From Pandoraea norimbergensis (GTDB lineage: Bacteria > Pseudomonadota > Gammaproteobacteria > Burkholderiales > Burkholderiaceae), in the NCBI RefSeq assembly GCF_001465545.3, contig NZ_CP013480.3, positions 4,650,001-4,714,000 of the forward strand: DNA of 64,000 nucleotides. The letters run 5' to 3'. Shown piece by piece: positions 44,960 to 54,555 of the stretch (position 1 is its first letter; each line of letters begins with the position of its first letter). A program made the translations under genes and the position numbers. Below the pieces are notes generated by a model, which had not been told where the DNA came from, made no database searches, and saw only the letters and a program-made list of their open reading frames with translations.

Positions 44960-45829
44960 TCAGAACGTGTAATCGAGCGTGGTGGCGACCTGATAGTTGG
45001 TCTTGTTGAACACGATGGGACTCTTCGATGCGTTACCTGTGTAGCGAATCAGGCCGCCGGCAACCGTAGTGCTCCAGTGCTTGTTGAATTTGTGCGTCCA
45101 GTTCGCCGTCAGGCTCACGCCGTACAGGCCACCGCCGACGGCATACTGCCGATACCCGGAATTCAGGCTCTGATTGGCCGTCACGCCGAAATACGTCTGC
45201 GCATACTTGCCGCTGGCAAAGTGCGCCGTGGCACTCACGCCGACCGAGTCTTCGGCCGTCTTGAACAGCACGCTGTCCACCGCAAAGCGATAGACATTGC
45301 CGCGATCGCGGTTCGAGAGCGGAATATCGGTGGCCACGCTCACGACGGCCAGATCGCCGATGGCATAACCGGCTTGCAGCGTGGTGAACACCGAGCCCTT
45401 GATGTCGCCCATGCCGCGCAGCTTGTCCGAACCCGAATCGAGCCCCTTCTTCTGGTCCTTCCGGCCGCCGTCGTACGACAGCGCCGCCGACACGAAGAAG
45501 CCTGCCGGCAGCGACAGCCGGTAACCGATGCCGCTCAGTCCGACGAACACGCCATACGGGGTTTGCAGCGCCAGATTCAGCGCGGGCGTCACGCGGTACT
45601 CATTACTCCCCATGTAGCGCGGCGAATAACCGACACCGCCACCCACCGTGAACTCGTAACCGCTTTCCGGGGCCTGCGTGGGCAGGCTCGCGTCGGGCTG
45701 GATGCCGCTGTAGCGGCCCGGGTCGACGGCGAACGCCTGCGGGGCGACACCGGCGAACACGACGCCAGCGGCGCTCAGTGCAGCAACGCGGGGAAACAGG
45801 CGGAGGTGGCGGAGGGGGCGGTTTTTCAT
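44960..45829 (-). CDS. MipA/OmpV family outer-membrane protein
   Basis: The 289-residue pre-protein has a signal peptide ending AFA-VD. A beta-barrel follows with the family features EFTVGGGVGYSPRYMGSNEYRVTPALNL near the start, alternating aromatic strands and a C-terminal DYTF ending in Phe. MipA scaffolds MltA with PBP1B in E. coli; many OmpV relatives have other roles. I chose ATG 45829 (MKNRPLRHL) with AGGAG just before it. The divergent two-component genes suggest that they control it, as in other MipA-RstAB-like pairs. Confidence 0.88.
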   Translation of the reverse strand: MKNRPLRHLRLFPRVAALSAAGVVFAGVAPQAFAVDPGRYSGIQPDASLPTQAPESGYEFTVGGGVGYSPRYMGSNEYRVTPALNLALQTPYGVFVGLSGIGYRLSLPAGFFVSAALSYDGGRKDQKKGLDSGSDKLRGMGDIKGSVFTTLQAGYAIGDLAVVSVATDIPLSNRDRGNVYRFAVDSVLFKTAEDSVGVSATAHFASGKYAQTYFGVTANQSLNSGYRQYAVGGGLYGVSLTANWTHKFNKHWSTTVAGGLIRYTGNASKSPIVFNKTNYQVATTLDYTF

Positions 45830-45967
45830 GGGACTCCTACAAATTATTGGAAGATTGCAGCCGGTGAACGTGGTGAAGCGAGACGAATCAAGACGAACGG
45901 ACTGCAAGGTGAACGCATGGTAGGCGCGAACCGGCCGCGTGACTGTTATTCGATTTAGGAGAGTTGT

Positions 45968-45989
45968 GAACAAATGTTTTCAATTGTTC
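45968..45989. promoter_or_regulatory. inverted repeat in the mipA/response-regulator divergent region
   Basis: GAACAA (45968-45973), ten bases, TTGTTC (45984-45989). It is centred about 110 bp from the regulator start and 150 bp from the mipA start, a plausible site for the OmpR-type regulator. Confidence 0.35.
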
Positions 45990-46094
45990 GCAGGTTTGAA
46001 ACGCCCGCCGGGCGGGGCTTCCGGGCAGTAGAATGCGCTTCACGGGAGTGCCGCCCAACATTGCGGCACAGCACAACAGGAAAGGAATACGGCC

Positions 46095-46799
46095 ATGTAC
46101 CGTGTCTTGCTCGTCGAGGACGATGCGCGGCTTGCCGCACTCGTCACCGAATATCTGCACGCTTATCGATTTGAAGTCACGGTGGTGGCCAACGGCGCGC
46201 GGGCGCTGGAGCGCTTTCGCGCCTTCTCGCCCGACGTCGTCATCCTTGATCTGATGCTGCCCGGCATGGACGGCATGGAGGTCTGCCGGCAGCTTCGCGC
46301 CGTCAGCGCCACACCCATCCTCATCCTGACGGCCCGCGAAGACACCTACGATCAGGTCGCCGGGCTGGAAGTCGGCGCCGACGATTACGTCGTCAAGCCG
46401 GTCGAGCCACGGCTGCTGCTGGCACGCCTGCGGGCGCTATTGCGCCGCGCAACGCCGCTTGCCGAGATCGAGGAACCCACCGAAGACGGTCTCGCGTTCG
46501 GCCAGTTGCGCATCGTGCCGCGCGACCGCATGGTGTTCTGGCGCGGTTTGCCGGTGGAATTGAAATCGAACGAATTCAGCCTGCTGCTGATTCTGGCGAA
46601 GGGTGCCGGGCGCGTGGTGACCCGCGACGAAATCCTGCAACAGCTGCGCGGCATCGAATTCGACGGCATCGACCGCACGGTGGACGTGGGCATTTACCGG
46701 CTGCGCAAACGCTTCGAAGATACCGATGGCGAGCCGCAGCGCATCAAGACCGTCTGGGGCCGGGGCTACCTTTTCAGCCCTTCGGCTTGGGAGAGTTGA
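46095..46799 (+). CDS. OmpR-family response regulator (RstA-like)
   Basis: The 234-residue regulator has a receiver domain (VLLVEDDARLAAL, phospho-acceptor Asp52 in ILDLMLPGMDG, Lys in VVKPVEPRLLLARL) and a C-terminal winged helix (VELKSNEFSLLLILAKGAGRVVTRDEILQQLRGI, then RTVDVGIYRLRKRFED). The EFDGIDRTVDVGIYRLRK segment is like RstA. It is followed 4 bp later by its kinase gene and is divergent from mipA. Confidence 0.92.
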   Translation: MYRVLLVEDDARLAALVTEYLHAYRFEVTVVANGARALERFRAFSPDVVILDLMLPGMDGMEVCRQLRAVSATPILILTAREDTYDQVAGLEVGADDYVVKPVEPRLLLARLRALLRRATPLAEIEEPTEDGLAFGQLRIVPRDRMVFWRGLPVELKSNEFSLLLILAKGAGRVVTRDEILQQLRGIEFDGIDRTVDVGIYRLRKRFEDTDGEPQRIKTVWGRGYLFSPSAWES

Positions 46800-46802
46800 T
46801 TC

Positions 46803-48104
46803 ATGTTTCGCATTCTTTTGAAGCTGTACGCGCTGGTCGCACTCGCCGTGGTCGCGGCCATTCTGCTGATCAACAACACGTTCGGCTTTTTCTTCTACGA
46901 CATCCTGAACCGTTCCGCGCAGAAACAATTGGGCGCCTATGTCTGGCTCATCAACCAGTCGCTCGAAAAGCTGCCGGAATCCGAGTGGCCGGCGTTCATT
47001 GCGACGTTCGAATCTCACGGCAACGACAAGATCGACATCAAGCCGCTCAAGGGCCTGCCGCTTCCGTTCGAATATGCCCGTAAAGATCTCGAAGCCGGGC
47101 TCGTCGTCGCCAATGGCATCGACGGCGATCACTACGCCGTGCGCCTGCGCAACTCCGACTGGGTGCTCACCTCGGCGACCGGCACTGACCTGAATCTGCG
47201 CCAGATCAACTACCTCGCCTACACGCTGGTCGCACTGCTGATCCTGCTCGCCGTCCTCACATGGTCGCGCTGGTACTGGACCGACGTGCAGTCGCTCAAC
47301 CGCGCGGCGCTGCGTTTCGGCGAAGGCGATTTCAGTTCGCGCGCCCGTGTCTCCCGCTTCTCGAATCTGGCCGCCCTCGTGCGCGTGTTCAACACGATGG
47401 CCGATCGCATCGAACGCTCGATCACCACGCAGAAAGACATGATCAATGCCGTGTCGCACGAACTGCGCACGCCGATTGCGCGACTCGACTTCGGGCTGGA
47501 AATTCTGCAACAGCGCCGCCACGACGCCGATGCGGACGATCGTATCGTCGCGCTCAAGGGCGACATTCGCGAGCTCGACGAGTTGGTGACCGAGCTGCTC
47601 TCACTCGCCCGGCTCGATCAGATCACCGCACCGCCCACCCGTCACAGCGTGTCGCTGCGATTGATGTTCGACAGCCTCGCCGCCAATTGCACCGAGGTGC
47701 TGGCGTCGCGCTCGATTGCGCTTGATATCGCGGCAGAACCCGGTGCCGACTGCGTCGAAGTCGAACCCAAGCTGCTCGCCCGCGCCGTGCAGAATCTGCT
47801 CAACAACGCCATGCGGCATACCTCCCGGCGTATCGTGTGCGGTGCGAAAACCTGCGACGACGGCGGTGTGATGATCTATGTCGACGACGACGGTGAAGGC
47901 GTACCCGCCGAAGACCGCGCGCGCATTTTCGAACCGTTTCACCGTCTCGACAGCAGCCGCAATCGCGCCACTGGCGGCTTTGGACTGGGGCTCGCCATCG
48001 TGCGGCGTATCGCACTGCTGCACGGCGGCAAGGTCGGCGTGGAGACCTCGCCACTCGGTGGCGCACGCTTCACCATCACCCTGCCCGGCCCGAACACCAT
48101 CTGA
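46803..48104 (+). CDS. sensor histidine kinase (RstB-like)
   Basis: The 433-residue kinase has a first membrane helix (about 8-25), a periplasmic sensor of about 110 residues, a second helix (about 137-155), a HAMP domain (LNRAALRFGEGDFSSRARVSRFSNLAALVRVFNTMADRI), a HisKA domain with His219 in NAVSHELRTPIARLDFG, and a HATPase_c domain with RAVQNLLNNAMRHT and GGFGLGLAIVRRI. It partners with the preceding regulator. The short interval (108 bp) to the porin-ABC genes suggests that these are part of its output. Confidence 0.92.
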   Translation: MFRILLKLYALVALAVVAAILLINNTFGFFFYDILNRSAQKQLGAYVWLINQSLEKLPESEWPAFIATFESHGNDKIDIKPLKGLPLPFEYARKDLEAGLVVANGIDGDHYAVRLRNSDWVLTSATGTDLNLRQINYLAYTLVALLILLAVLTWSRWYWTDVQSLNRAALRFGEGDFSSRARVSRFSNLAALVRVFNTMADRIERSITTQKDMINAVSHELRTPIARLDFGLEILQQRRHDADADDRIVALKGDIRELDELVTELLSLARLDQITAPPTRHSVSLRLMFDSLAANCTEVLASRSIALDIAAEPGADCVEVEPKLLARAVQNLLNNAMRHTSRRIVCGAKTCDDGGVMIYVDDDGEGVPAEDRARIFEPFHRLDSSRNRATGGFGLGLAIVRRIALLHGGKVGVETSPLGGARFTITLPGPNTI

Positions 48105-48212
48105 GCCACAAGCATTGCGGGACCTCTTTCGGATGACGATCGATTGTCATGTTGGCGACATGTTGGCCGCTTAACCTGACGGCTCAATTGAATCCCAAAG
48201 AGGACTCCTGTA

Positions 48213-49349
48213 ATGAAACCCAACCTCCGCATCGCGGCGGCCGGGTGCTGCCTGGCTTTCGCCAGCAGCCTGCCCATGCCCGCCTTGGCCCAGTCAAACG
48301 TTCAGCTCTACGGGCTGATCGACTCGGGTGTCGAATTCCTCACCAACGCCGACAAGAACGCCGCTGGCAACACCGTCAGCCTCTCCCGCGTCACCTCGGG
48401 CAACCTCGCCGGTTCGCGCTGGGGCCTGAAGGGCTCTGAAGACCTCGGTGGCGGCAATAAGGCATTTTTCCTGCTCGAAAACGGCTTCAACCTCGGCAAC
48501 GGCACGTCCCTTCAGGGCGGTCGCGAGTTTGGCCGGCTGGCTTATGTCGGTTTGTCGAACAGCGCCTTTGGCGCGGTCTCGATCGGCCGTCAGGGCGGCG
48601 TGTTCCTTGACTGGGTGAGCAAGTTCAACCCGCTCAACAACGCCGTGTACGCCATCAAGATGCAGGACACCGCGTTCTCCGATCGTCTGGACAACAGCCT
48701 GCGCTACACGGGCAAGTTCGGCGCCTTCGAAGCGATGGTGCAGTACTCGAAGGGCTATGACGACGTGAGCTTCGGTGCGTCCAGCACCACGCCGGGCGAC
48801 AACCGCCGCGCGCAAGTGATCGACGCCGGCCTGCGCTACGCCAACGGCCCGCTGTCGTTCGTGATCGCGTACGACCAGAAGAACGGCGGCTCGGTGCTCC
48901 CGAACGCTGCGCTGACCTCGAAGGTCGGTGGTTACGAAGGCAACATCGATCGCCGCATTGCCGCCGCCGTGCAGTACTCGCTGCAAAGCGTCGACCTGTA
49001 CGTGGGCTACCGCTACCTGAACGCCAAGGCAATCCACCTCTCGGCCCTGAACAAGAGCCCGGTGGAAGCCTCGAGCTACTACTGGCTGGGCACCACGTGG
49101 CACGCCACGCCGGCGCTCGACCTGTCGGCCACGGCCATGTACCAGAACTTCTACGGCACGAATCGTGACCCGTTGTCGTTCCAGGTCAGCGCCGACTACA
49201 GCCTCTCGAAGCGTACCGACGTGTACGTCAACACGGGCTACGTCGTGAACCGCAACGGCTCCGACCTCGGTCTGAACGGTTTCGGCACCAACGTGGTGGC
49301 CGGCAAGAACCAGTTCGGTACGATGGCCGGCGTCAAGCACGTGTTCTGA
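48213..49349 (+). CDS. Gram-negative trimeric porin (OmpC/Burkholderia type)
   Basis: The 378-residue pre-porin has a signal ending PALA-QS, the family N-terminus SNVQLYGLIDSGVEFLTN, RWGLKGSEDLGGGNKAFFLLENGF, and a C-terminus GVKHVF ending in Phe for BAM recognition. It forms a 16-strand outer-membrane channel. Unusually its TGA stop overlaps the start of an ABC ATPase gene (ATGA context, 49347-49350), so the porin and the importer are translationally coupled. GAGGACTCCTG lies before the ATG. Confidence 0.93.
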   Translation: MKPNLRIAAAGCCLAFASSLPMPALAQSNVQLYGLIDSGVEFLTNADKNAAGNTVSLSRVTSGNLAGSRWGLKGSEDLGGGNKAFFLLENGFNLGNGTSLQGGREFGRLAYVGLSNSAFGAVSIGRQGGVFLDWVSKFNPLNNAVYAIKMQDTAFSDRLDNSLRYTGKFGAFEAMVQYSKGYDDVSFGASSTTPGDNRRAQVIDAGLRYANGPLSFVIAYDQKNGGSVLPNAALTSKVGGYEGNIDRRIAAAVQYSLQSVDLYVGYRYLNAKAIHLSALNKSPVEASSYYWLGTTWHATPALDLSATAMYQNFYGTNRDPLSFQVSADYSLSKRTDVYVNTGYVVNRNGSDLGLNGFGTNVVAGKNQFGTMAGVKHVF

Positions 49350-50077
49350 TGAAGCGCGACACACGCCCGTCGCACGGCGAGGTGTCGCCGGCAAGCACGG
49401 CAAGCAGCGGGGTTCATCTCTCGCTGCGCGCGCTGCACCAGACGTTTGGTGCAGCGCGCGTGCTTGACGGCATCGATCTCGATGTTCCGGCCGGCACCAC
49501 GACCGCCTTGCTCGGCCCGTCCGGCTGCGGCAAGAGCACGCTGCTCAAACTGCTCGCGGGGCTGCTCGCGCCCACCGGCGGCGAAATCCGCTTTGACGAC
49601 ACTGTCGTCGCCAGCGACACCGTTTGCCATTCGCCCGAATTGCGCTCGCTCGGCATGGTCTTTCAGGACTATGCGCTGTGGCCGCACATGACCGTGGCGG
49701 CCAACGTGGCGTTTCCGCTCGAAATGCGCGGCGTAAAACGCGCCGAGCGCGCTGAGCGTGTGGAAGAAGCGCTGACGCTGGTCGGCCTCGCCGGTTACGG
49801 CACGCGCCGGCCACAAGCGCTTTCCGGTGGTCAACAACAGCGTGTCGCACTGGCGCGCGCCATCGTCTCGGCCCCTCGCCTGCTGCTCTTCGACGAACCG
49901 CTATCCAACCTCGATCGCGATCTCCGCACGCGCCTGTGCACCGACATCGGTGCCCTGCTCTCGCGTCTGGGCACCACGGCTGTGTACGTGACCCACGACC
50001 GCGAAGAAGCCGAAGCGCTGGCCGATCAGATTGTGATCCTCGCCCACGGGCGCGTTGACAAACGTATTACGAGGTAG
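49349..50077 (+). CDS. ABC importer ATP-binding protein (FbpC/PotA-like)
   Basis: The 242-residue ATPase shows Walker A GPSGCGKST, Q-loop VFQDYALWPHMTV, signature LSGGQQQRVALARAI, Walker B LLLFDEPLSNLD and the switch histidine in YVTHDREEA. It is of the ferric-ion/spermidine type but stops soon after the ATPase core and lacks the long C-terminal TOBE regulatory domain. The start shares a base with the porin stop. The binding protein and a two-module permease follow, 6 bp apart each. Confidence 0.9.
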   Translation: MKRDTRPSHGEVSPASTASSGVHLSLRALHQTFGAARVLDGIDLDVPAGTTTALLGPSGCGKSTLLKLLAGLLAPTGGEIRFDDTVVASDTVCHSPELRSLGMVFQDYALWPHMTVAANVAFPLEMRGVKRAERAERVEEALTLVGLAGYGTRRPQALSGGQQQRVALARAIVSAPRLLLFDEPLSNLDRDLRTRLCTDIGALLSRLGTTAVYVTHDREEAEALADQIVILAHGRVDKRITR

Positions 50078-50083
50078 CCCATA

Positions 50084-51055
50084 ATGCTCCACCGCAAAAT
50101 TATCGCGACACTCACCATGGCCTTTGCTGCAAGTGTCGGCGCACAACACGCCCATGCGCTGACCGTCTACACCGCCGGCCCCGGCAACCTGAGCAAGAAG
50201 CTTGCGACGGGTTTCGAGAAAAAGACCGGCATCAAAGTCGATGTATTTCAGGCCACTACCGGCAAGGTGATGGCACGTATCGAAGCCGAACAGGCCAACC
50301 CGCGTGCCGACGTCCTCATCTCCGCCTCGTGGGACACCGCGCAAGACCTCGAAAAGCGCGGCTGGCTTGCCCCGTTCCAGAGCGCCAACGCCGCCCGTGT
50401 GCCGGCCCCGTTCAAGACCACGCATTACGTCGCGCAGGGCCTCTCGGCGCTCGGTATCGTGTGGAATGCGAAGTCGGGCACGCCCGAGCCGCACGACTGG
50501 CGCGATCTGACCAAGCCGGCGTATCGCAACCTCGTGACCATGCCTGACCCGGCCCTCTCGGGCGCCTCGGCCGACTTGTTGCTCGGTCTGCAAGCGCGTC
50601 TGGGCGGCGAAGCGTGGAAGCTCTTCGACGATCTGAAGCAAAACGGTATGGTGGTGTCGGGCCCGAACGCGCAGGCGCTGAACCCGGTGCTGCAAGGCGC
50701 GAAGGCGGCCGTGTTCGGTGCGGTCGATTACGTGGCTTATGCGGCAGCGGCAGGCGGTGAGGCCGTGAAGGTGATCTTCCCGACGAGCGGCACGGTGATC
50801 GCACCGCGTCCGATGATGATTCTGAACACGTCGAAGCTGCAAAGCGAAGCGCGTCAGTTCATCGACTACGTGCTCTCCGACGAAGGTCAGCAACTGGTGG
50901 CTGAAGCGTGGCTGATTCCGGCACGTGAAGACATTGCCATCAAGCGCGCCTCGTTCAAGGATCTGCGTTTGCTGCCGCAAGGCGACGCACAGTCGTCGAG
51001 CGCCTCGCGCGCGGAAGTGCTGGCCCGTTTCGCAAAACTCAACGGCCAACACTGA
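50084..51055 (+). CDS. periplasmic solute-binding protein, ferric-type family
   Basis: The 323-residue protein has a signal (cleavage near AHA-LT, residue 25) and a class II binding fold. LTVYTAGPGNLSKKLATGFEKKTGIKVDVFQATTGKVMARIEAE is the start typical of FbpA/AfuA and also of phosphonate and phosphoglycerate binders. The paired tyrosines that hold Fe(III) in FbpA near the C-terminal third are not evident; DYVAYAAAAGG has a single Tyr. The substrate is therefore open: iron complexes, 2-aminoethylphosphonate, phosphoglycerate or polyamine are all possible. Confidence 0.87.
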   Translation: MLHRKIIATLTMAFAASVGAQHAHALTVYTAGPGNLSKKLATGFEKKTGIKVDVFQATTGKVMARIEAEQANPRADVLISASWDTAQDLEKRGWLAPFQSANAARVPAPFKTTHYVAQGLSALGIVWNAKSGTPEPHDWRDLTKPAYRNLVTMPDPALSGASADLLLGLQARLGGEAWKLFDDLKQNGMVVSGPNAQALNPVLQGAKAAVFGAVDYVAYAAAAGGEAVKVIFPTSGTVIAPRPMMILNTSKLQSEARQFIDYVLSDEGQQLVAEAWLIPAREDIAIKRASFKDLRLLPQGDAQSSSASRAEVLARFAKLNGQH

Positions 51056-51061
51056 CCCCAC

Positions 51062-52720
51062 GTGAAATCGTTCCGACTTCTCCCGACGGCGACGGTCGCA
51101 GCCCTCGCCGTCGTGGTGGCATTGCCGGTCGCGTTCGTGCTGTTGCAGGCCATCTTCCCGCATCTCGCACAGGGCTCGTTCGCCGCGCCCTTCTCCGCCG
51201 TCTGGCCGACCCTCGCGCATGACAGCACGTTGCCGCTCATCGGCAACACGTTGCAGCTCGGGGTGTCGGTCGCCCTCGGCACAGCGCTCGTGGGCGGCGC
51301 CCTCGGCGCAGTGCGCGGGTTGTTCCATGTGCCGTATGCGCGGGTGTGGGATCTGTGTTTCCTGCTGCCGTTTCTGGTGCCGCCGTATCTCGCGGCGCTG
51401 GGCTGGATGCTGCTGTTGCAAACCGGCGGTTACGCGCAGCAACTCACCGGGCTCGATGCCGGACGCTTCCTCTTTTCGCTGCCGGGCCTCGTCTTCGTGA
51501 TGACGCTCAACATCTTCCCGGTCGTGTACTTCGCCGTGTCTCGCTCGCTGGCCACCACGGGCTCGCGACTGGCCGACGTGGCACGCGTGCATGGCGCGTC
51601 GGCATGGCGGGCGTTTGCGCGTGTGACGCTGCCGCTGGCGCTGCCCGCGTTTGCCGCCAGTCTGTTGCTCGCGTTCACGATGGCGATCGAAGAATTCGGC
51701 GCCCCCGCCGCCTTGGGGGCACGCGCCGGGTTCTCGGTGCTGGTCACGTCCATCGAAGGCCGCTTTGCCGACTGGCCCATCGACCTGCCGGGTGCATCGA
51801 TTCTGTCGGTGGTGCTCGCGACGCTGGCCTTGCTGGCGTTCGTGTTCCAGCACCGGTTGTCGGCAGGCAAGGACTTCGAGACGCAAACCGGCAAGCCAAT
51901 CGCTTCACCGCCGCGTGCGTTGGGGCGCTGGCAACTGCCGGTCATCGCGGGGTTCGGTTTTGTGGCGCTGCTGGCCACCGTCGCGCCGCTGTTCTCGATT
52001 CTCGCGACCGCCTTCTCGGGCACGCTCTCGGGCGGGCTGTCGATGGCGAACCTGACGACGGCGCACTTCGCCGCACTGCTGGGTCAAGGGGCTGAAGGTG
52101 TCGAAGCGCTGCTGACCAGCTTGTCGCTGGCACTGGGCACGTCGCTCGTCACCGGCGTGCTGGGCTTCCTGTGTGCGTGGTGTGTGGTGAAGTCAAACAT
52201 GCGCGGTCGTGTGCTGATCGATGGCTTGTCGCTGTTGCCGCATGCGCTGCCGGGCATTGTCGTCGGCGTGGGCCTGATCCTCGCGTGGAACCTGCCGTTC
52301 TGGCCGGTCACGCCGTACAACACGTGGGGAATTCTGCTGCTCTCGTACAGTTGCCTGTTGCTGCCGTATCCGGTGCGTTACACGAGCGCCGCGTTGCGTC
52401 AGACGGCGGCCTCGCTGGAAGCGGCGGCACGCGTGCACGGAGCGCCTGCCGGTGTGGCCCTGCGCCGCATTACGTTGCCGTTGGTGATGCCCGCACTCGC
52501 GGCGTCGCTGATGATCGTGTTTGCGATTGCGTCGCGCGAATTGGTCACGTCGTTGCTGCTTGCGCCGAGCGGCGTGCAGACGGTGTCGATCTTCGTGTGG
52601 CGACAGTTCGAGCAGGGCTCGATCGGTCAGGGCATGGCGATGGGTGTGGTGTCGATGGCCGTCAGTGGCACGTTACTCATGCTCGCATCGCGCCTGACCG
52701 GCAAACCGGCCAACGCCTGA
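51062..52720 (+). CDS. two-module ABC importer permease (FbpB-like)
   Basis: The 552-residue permease is a tandem duplication, each half with about six helices and an EAA coupling loop: DVARVHGASAWRAFARVTLPLALPA in the first half and EAAARVHGAPAGVALRRITLPLVMPALA in the second. One chain therefore forms the whole channel, as in FbpB/SfuB. The start is GTG 51062, 6 bp after the binding-protein stop. It ends the porin-ABC operon; a terminator is at 52748. Confidence 0.9.
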   Translation: MKSFRLLPTATVAALAVVVALPVAFVLLQAIFPHLAQGSFAAPFSAVWPTLAHDSTLPLIGNTLQLGVSVALGTALVGGALGAVRGLFHVPYARVWDLCFLLPFLVPPYLAALGWMLLLQTGGYAQQLTGLDAGRFLFSLPGLVFVMTLNIFPVVYFAVSRSLATTGSRLADVARVHGASAWRAFARVTLPLALPAFAASLLLAFTMAIEEFGAPAALGARAGFSVLVTSIEGRFADWPIDLPGASILSVVLATLALLAFVFQHRLSAGKDFETQTGKPIASPPRALGRWQLPVIAGFGFVALLATVAPLFSILATAFSGTLSGGLSMANLTTAHFAALLGQGAEGVEALLTSLSLALGTSLVTGVLGFLCAWCVVKSNMRGRVLIDGLSLLPHALPGIVVGVGLILAWNLPFWPVTPYNTWGILLLSYSCLLLPYPVRYTSAALRQTAASLEAAARVHGAPAGVALRRITLPLVMPALAASLMIVFAIASRELVTSLLLAPSGVQTVSIFVWRQFEQGSIGQGMAMGVVSMAVSGTLLMLASRLTGKPANA

Positions 52721-52747
52721 CGTTGATCACCTTGATGTCTTGATGCA

Positions 52748-52782
52748 CGAGGGCGCAGCCATCTGACTGCGCCCTCGCTTTT
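52748..52782 (+). terminator. terminator of the porin-ABC operon
   Basis: An 11-bp stem, CGAGGGCGCAG (52748-52758) with CTGCGCCCTCG (52767-52777), has an 8-nt loop and is followed by CTTTTTCCC. It lies between convergent genes. Confidence 0.9.
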
Positions 52783-52797
52783 TCCCTTCCTGAAACG

Positions 52798-54387
52798 TCA
52801 GGCCGCGACAGCTTCACGCTGCACGTCGACCTCGTCATCCACCGAGCTGAGCATCAGGTGCTCGAACGCGCCCAGCGATGCCTTCGCGCCCTCGCCTACC
52901 GCAATGACAATCTGCTTGAACGGCACCGTCGTCACATCGCCCGCCGCGAACACGCCCGGAATCGACGTGGCACCCTTCGCATCGACTTCGATCTCGCCGT
53001 GACGCGACAGGGCCAGCGTGCCCTTGAGCCATTCGGTATTCGGCACCAGACCGATCTGCACGAACACGCCTTCCAGTGCCACGGTCGTCGTTTCGCCCGA
53101 GGCACGGTCGCGATACACCAGACCGTTCACCTTCTGGCCGTCGCCGACGATTTCCGTCGTTTGCGCATTCATCAACACGCGCACATTCGGCAGACTGCGC
53201 AGCTTGCGCTGAAGCACTTCGTCAGCGCGCAGTTGCGTGCCGTATTCGATCAGCGTGACTTCCTTGACCACACCGGCCAGATCGATCGCCGCTTCCACAC
53301 CGGAGTTGCCGCCACCCACCACGGCCACACGCTTGCCCTTGAACAACGGGCCGTCGCAGTGCGGGCAGTACGCCACGCCGCGATTGCGGTAGTCGCGCTC
53401 GCCCGGCACGCCGATTTCGCGCCAGCGCGCACCGGTGGCCAGCACGATCGAACGGGCCTTGAGCACCGCACCGCTCGCGAGACGCACTTCGTGAATCTTG
53501 CCCGGCACCAGCGCGTCGGCGCGTTGCGTATCGATCACGTCGACGTCATACGCCTTCACATGTTGTTCGAGCGCGGCGGCAAACTTCGGGCCTTCCGTGT
53601 GCGTGACCGAAATGAAGTTCTCGATCGCCATCGTGTCGAGCACCTGACCGCCGAAGCGCTCGGCCACGACGCCCGTCGTGATGCCTTTACGCGCCGCGTA
53701 GATCGCGGCCGCCGCACCCGCCGGGCCGCCGCCGACGATCAGCATGTCGTAGACCGGCTTGTTTTCAAGCGCTTTTGCTGCCCGTGCACTCGCACCGGTA
53801 TCGAGCTTGGCGAGCAGTTCCTTCACGCTGGTACGGCCTTGCGTGAACGACTCGCCGTTGAGATACACCGTCGGCACGGCCATCACCTGACGCGCTTCGA
53901 CTTCGCCCTGAAACAGCGCGCCGTCGATGGTCACCTGCTGAATCCGCGGGTTGATGAGCGCCATGACGTTCAGTGCCTGCACGACTTCCGGGCAGTTCTG
54001 GCACGACAGCGAGATATAGGTTTCGAAACGGAAATCGCCGTCGAGGGCGCGAATCTGTTCGACGGTGTCGTCGTCGAGCTTGACCGGGTGGCCGCCCACT
54101 TGCAGCAGCGCCAGTACCAGCGACGTGAATTCGTGCCCCATCGGCAAACCCGCAAAACGGATACGCGGTGCCTCGCCCGGCGCCCCGATGGCGAACGAAG
54201 GACGACGCTCGCCTGCGTCATCGCGTGCCACGACGGTGATGCGCGTCGAGAGCGGCGCGATCTCTTCGACCAGCGCCTTCATCTCGGCCGCCTTGGGGCT
54301 GTCGTCGAGCCACAGCGCGATCTCGATCGGGCGCGTGACTTTCTGGAGGTACGTTTGCAACTGGGCTTTGAGGTTCGCGTCCAACAT
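52798..54387 (-). CDS. ahpF: alkyl hydroperoxide reductase subunit F
   Basis: The 529-residue flavoprotein has tandem thioredoxin-fold N-terminal domains (redox pair Cys129/Cys132 in [10 protein letters not shown]), then FAD- and NADH-binding domains: [17 protein letters not shown], the active disulfide CPHC near 345, [17 protein letters not shown], and the C-terminal [22 protein letters not shown]. It passes electrons from NADH to AhpC. It lies 168 bp downstream of ahpC on the same strand; this spacer has no clear terminator, so the two may be co-transcribed. Confidence 0.96.
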   Translation of the reverse strand: MLDANLKAQLQTYLQKVTRPIEIALWLDDSPKAAEMKALVEEIAPLSTRITVVARDDAGERRPSFAIGAPGEAPRIRFAGLPMGHEFTSLVLALLQVGGHPVKLDDDTVEQIRALDGDFRFETYISLSCQNCPEVVQALNVMALINPRIQQVTIDGALFQGEVEARQVMAVPTVYLNGESFTQGRTSVKELLAKLDTGASARAAKALENKPVYDMLIVGGGPAGAAAAIYAARKGITTGVVAERFGGQVLDTMAIENFISVTHTEGPKFAAALEQHVKAYDVDVIDTQRADALVPGKIHEVRLASGAVLKARSIVLATGARWREIGVPGERDYRNRGVAYCPHCDGPLFKGKRVAVVGGGNSGVEAAIDLAGVVKEVTLIEYGTQLRADEVLQRKLRSLPNVRVLMNAQTTEIVGDGQKVNGLVYRDRASGETTTVALEGVFVQIGLVPNTEWLKGTLALSRHGEIEVDAKGATSIPGVFAAGDVTTVPFKQIVIAVGEGAKASLGAFEHLMLSSVDDEVDVQREAVAA

Positions 54388-54555
54388 GGCGTGTCATCCG
54401 TCTCGATAGGGTGAACAGGGGCAACCGCATCAGCCGGAGGCTGGCGATGGCGTCGTCGTTATTCGGGGGAGGTGCCGGCACACCCGGTTCAGGGGGGACA
54501 GGTGCGCCGGCGGGGCGCCGCGCCGTGACAGACGCGGCGTTTGCTGCGGTAAAAC

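Noticed and set aside
49901..51886. 661-codon open frame on the minus strand
   Set aside because: It is antisense to the ABC importer genes, which have all expected motifs.
52858..54414. 518-codon open frame on the plus strand
   Set aside because: It is antisense to ahpF.
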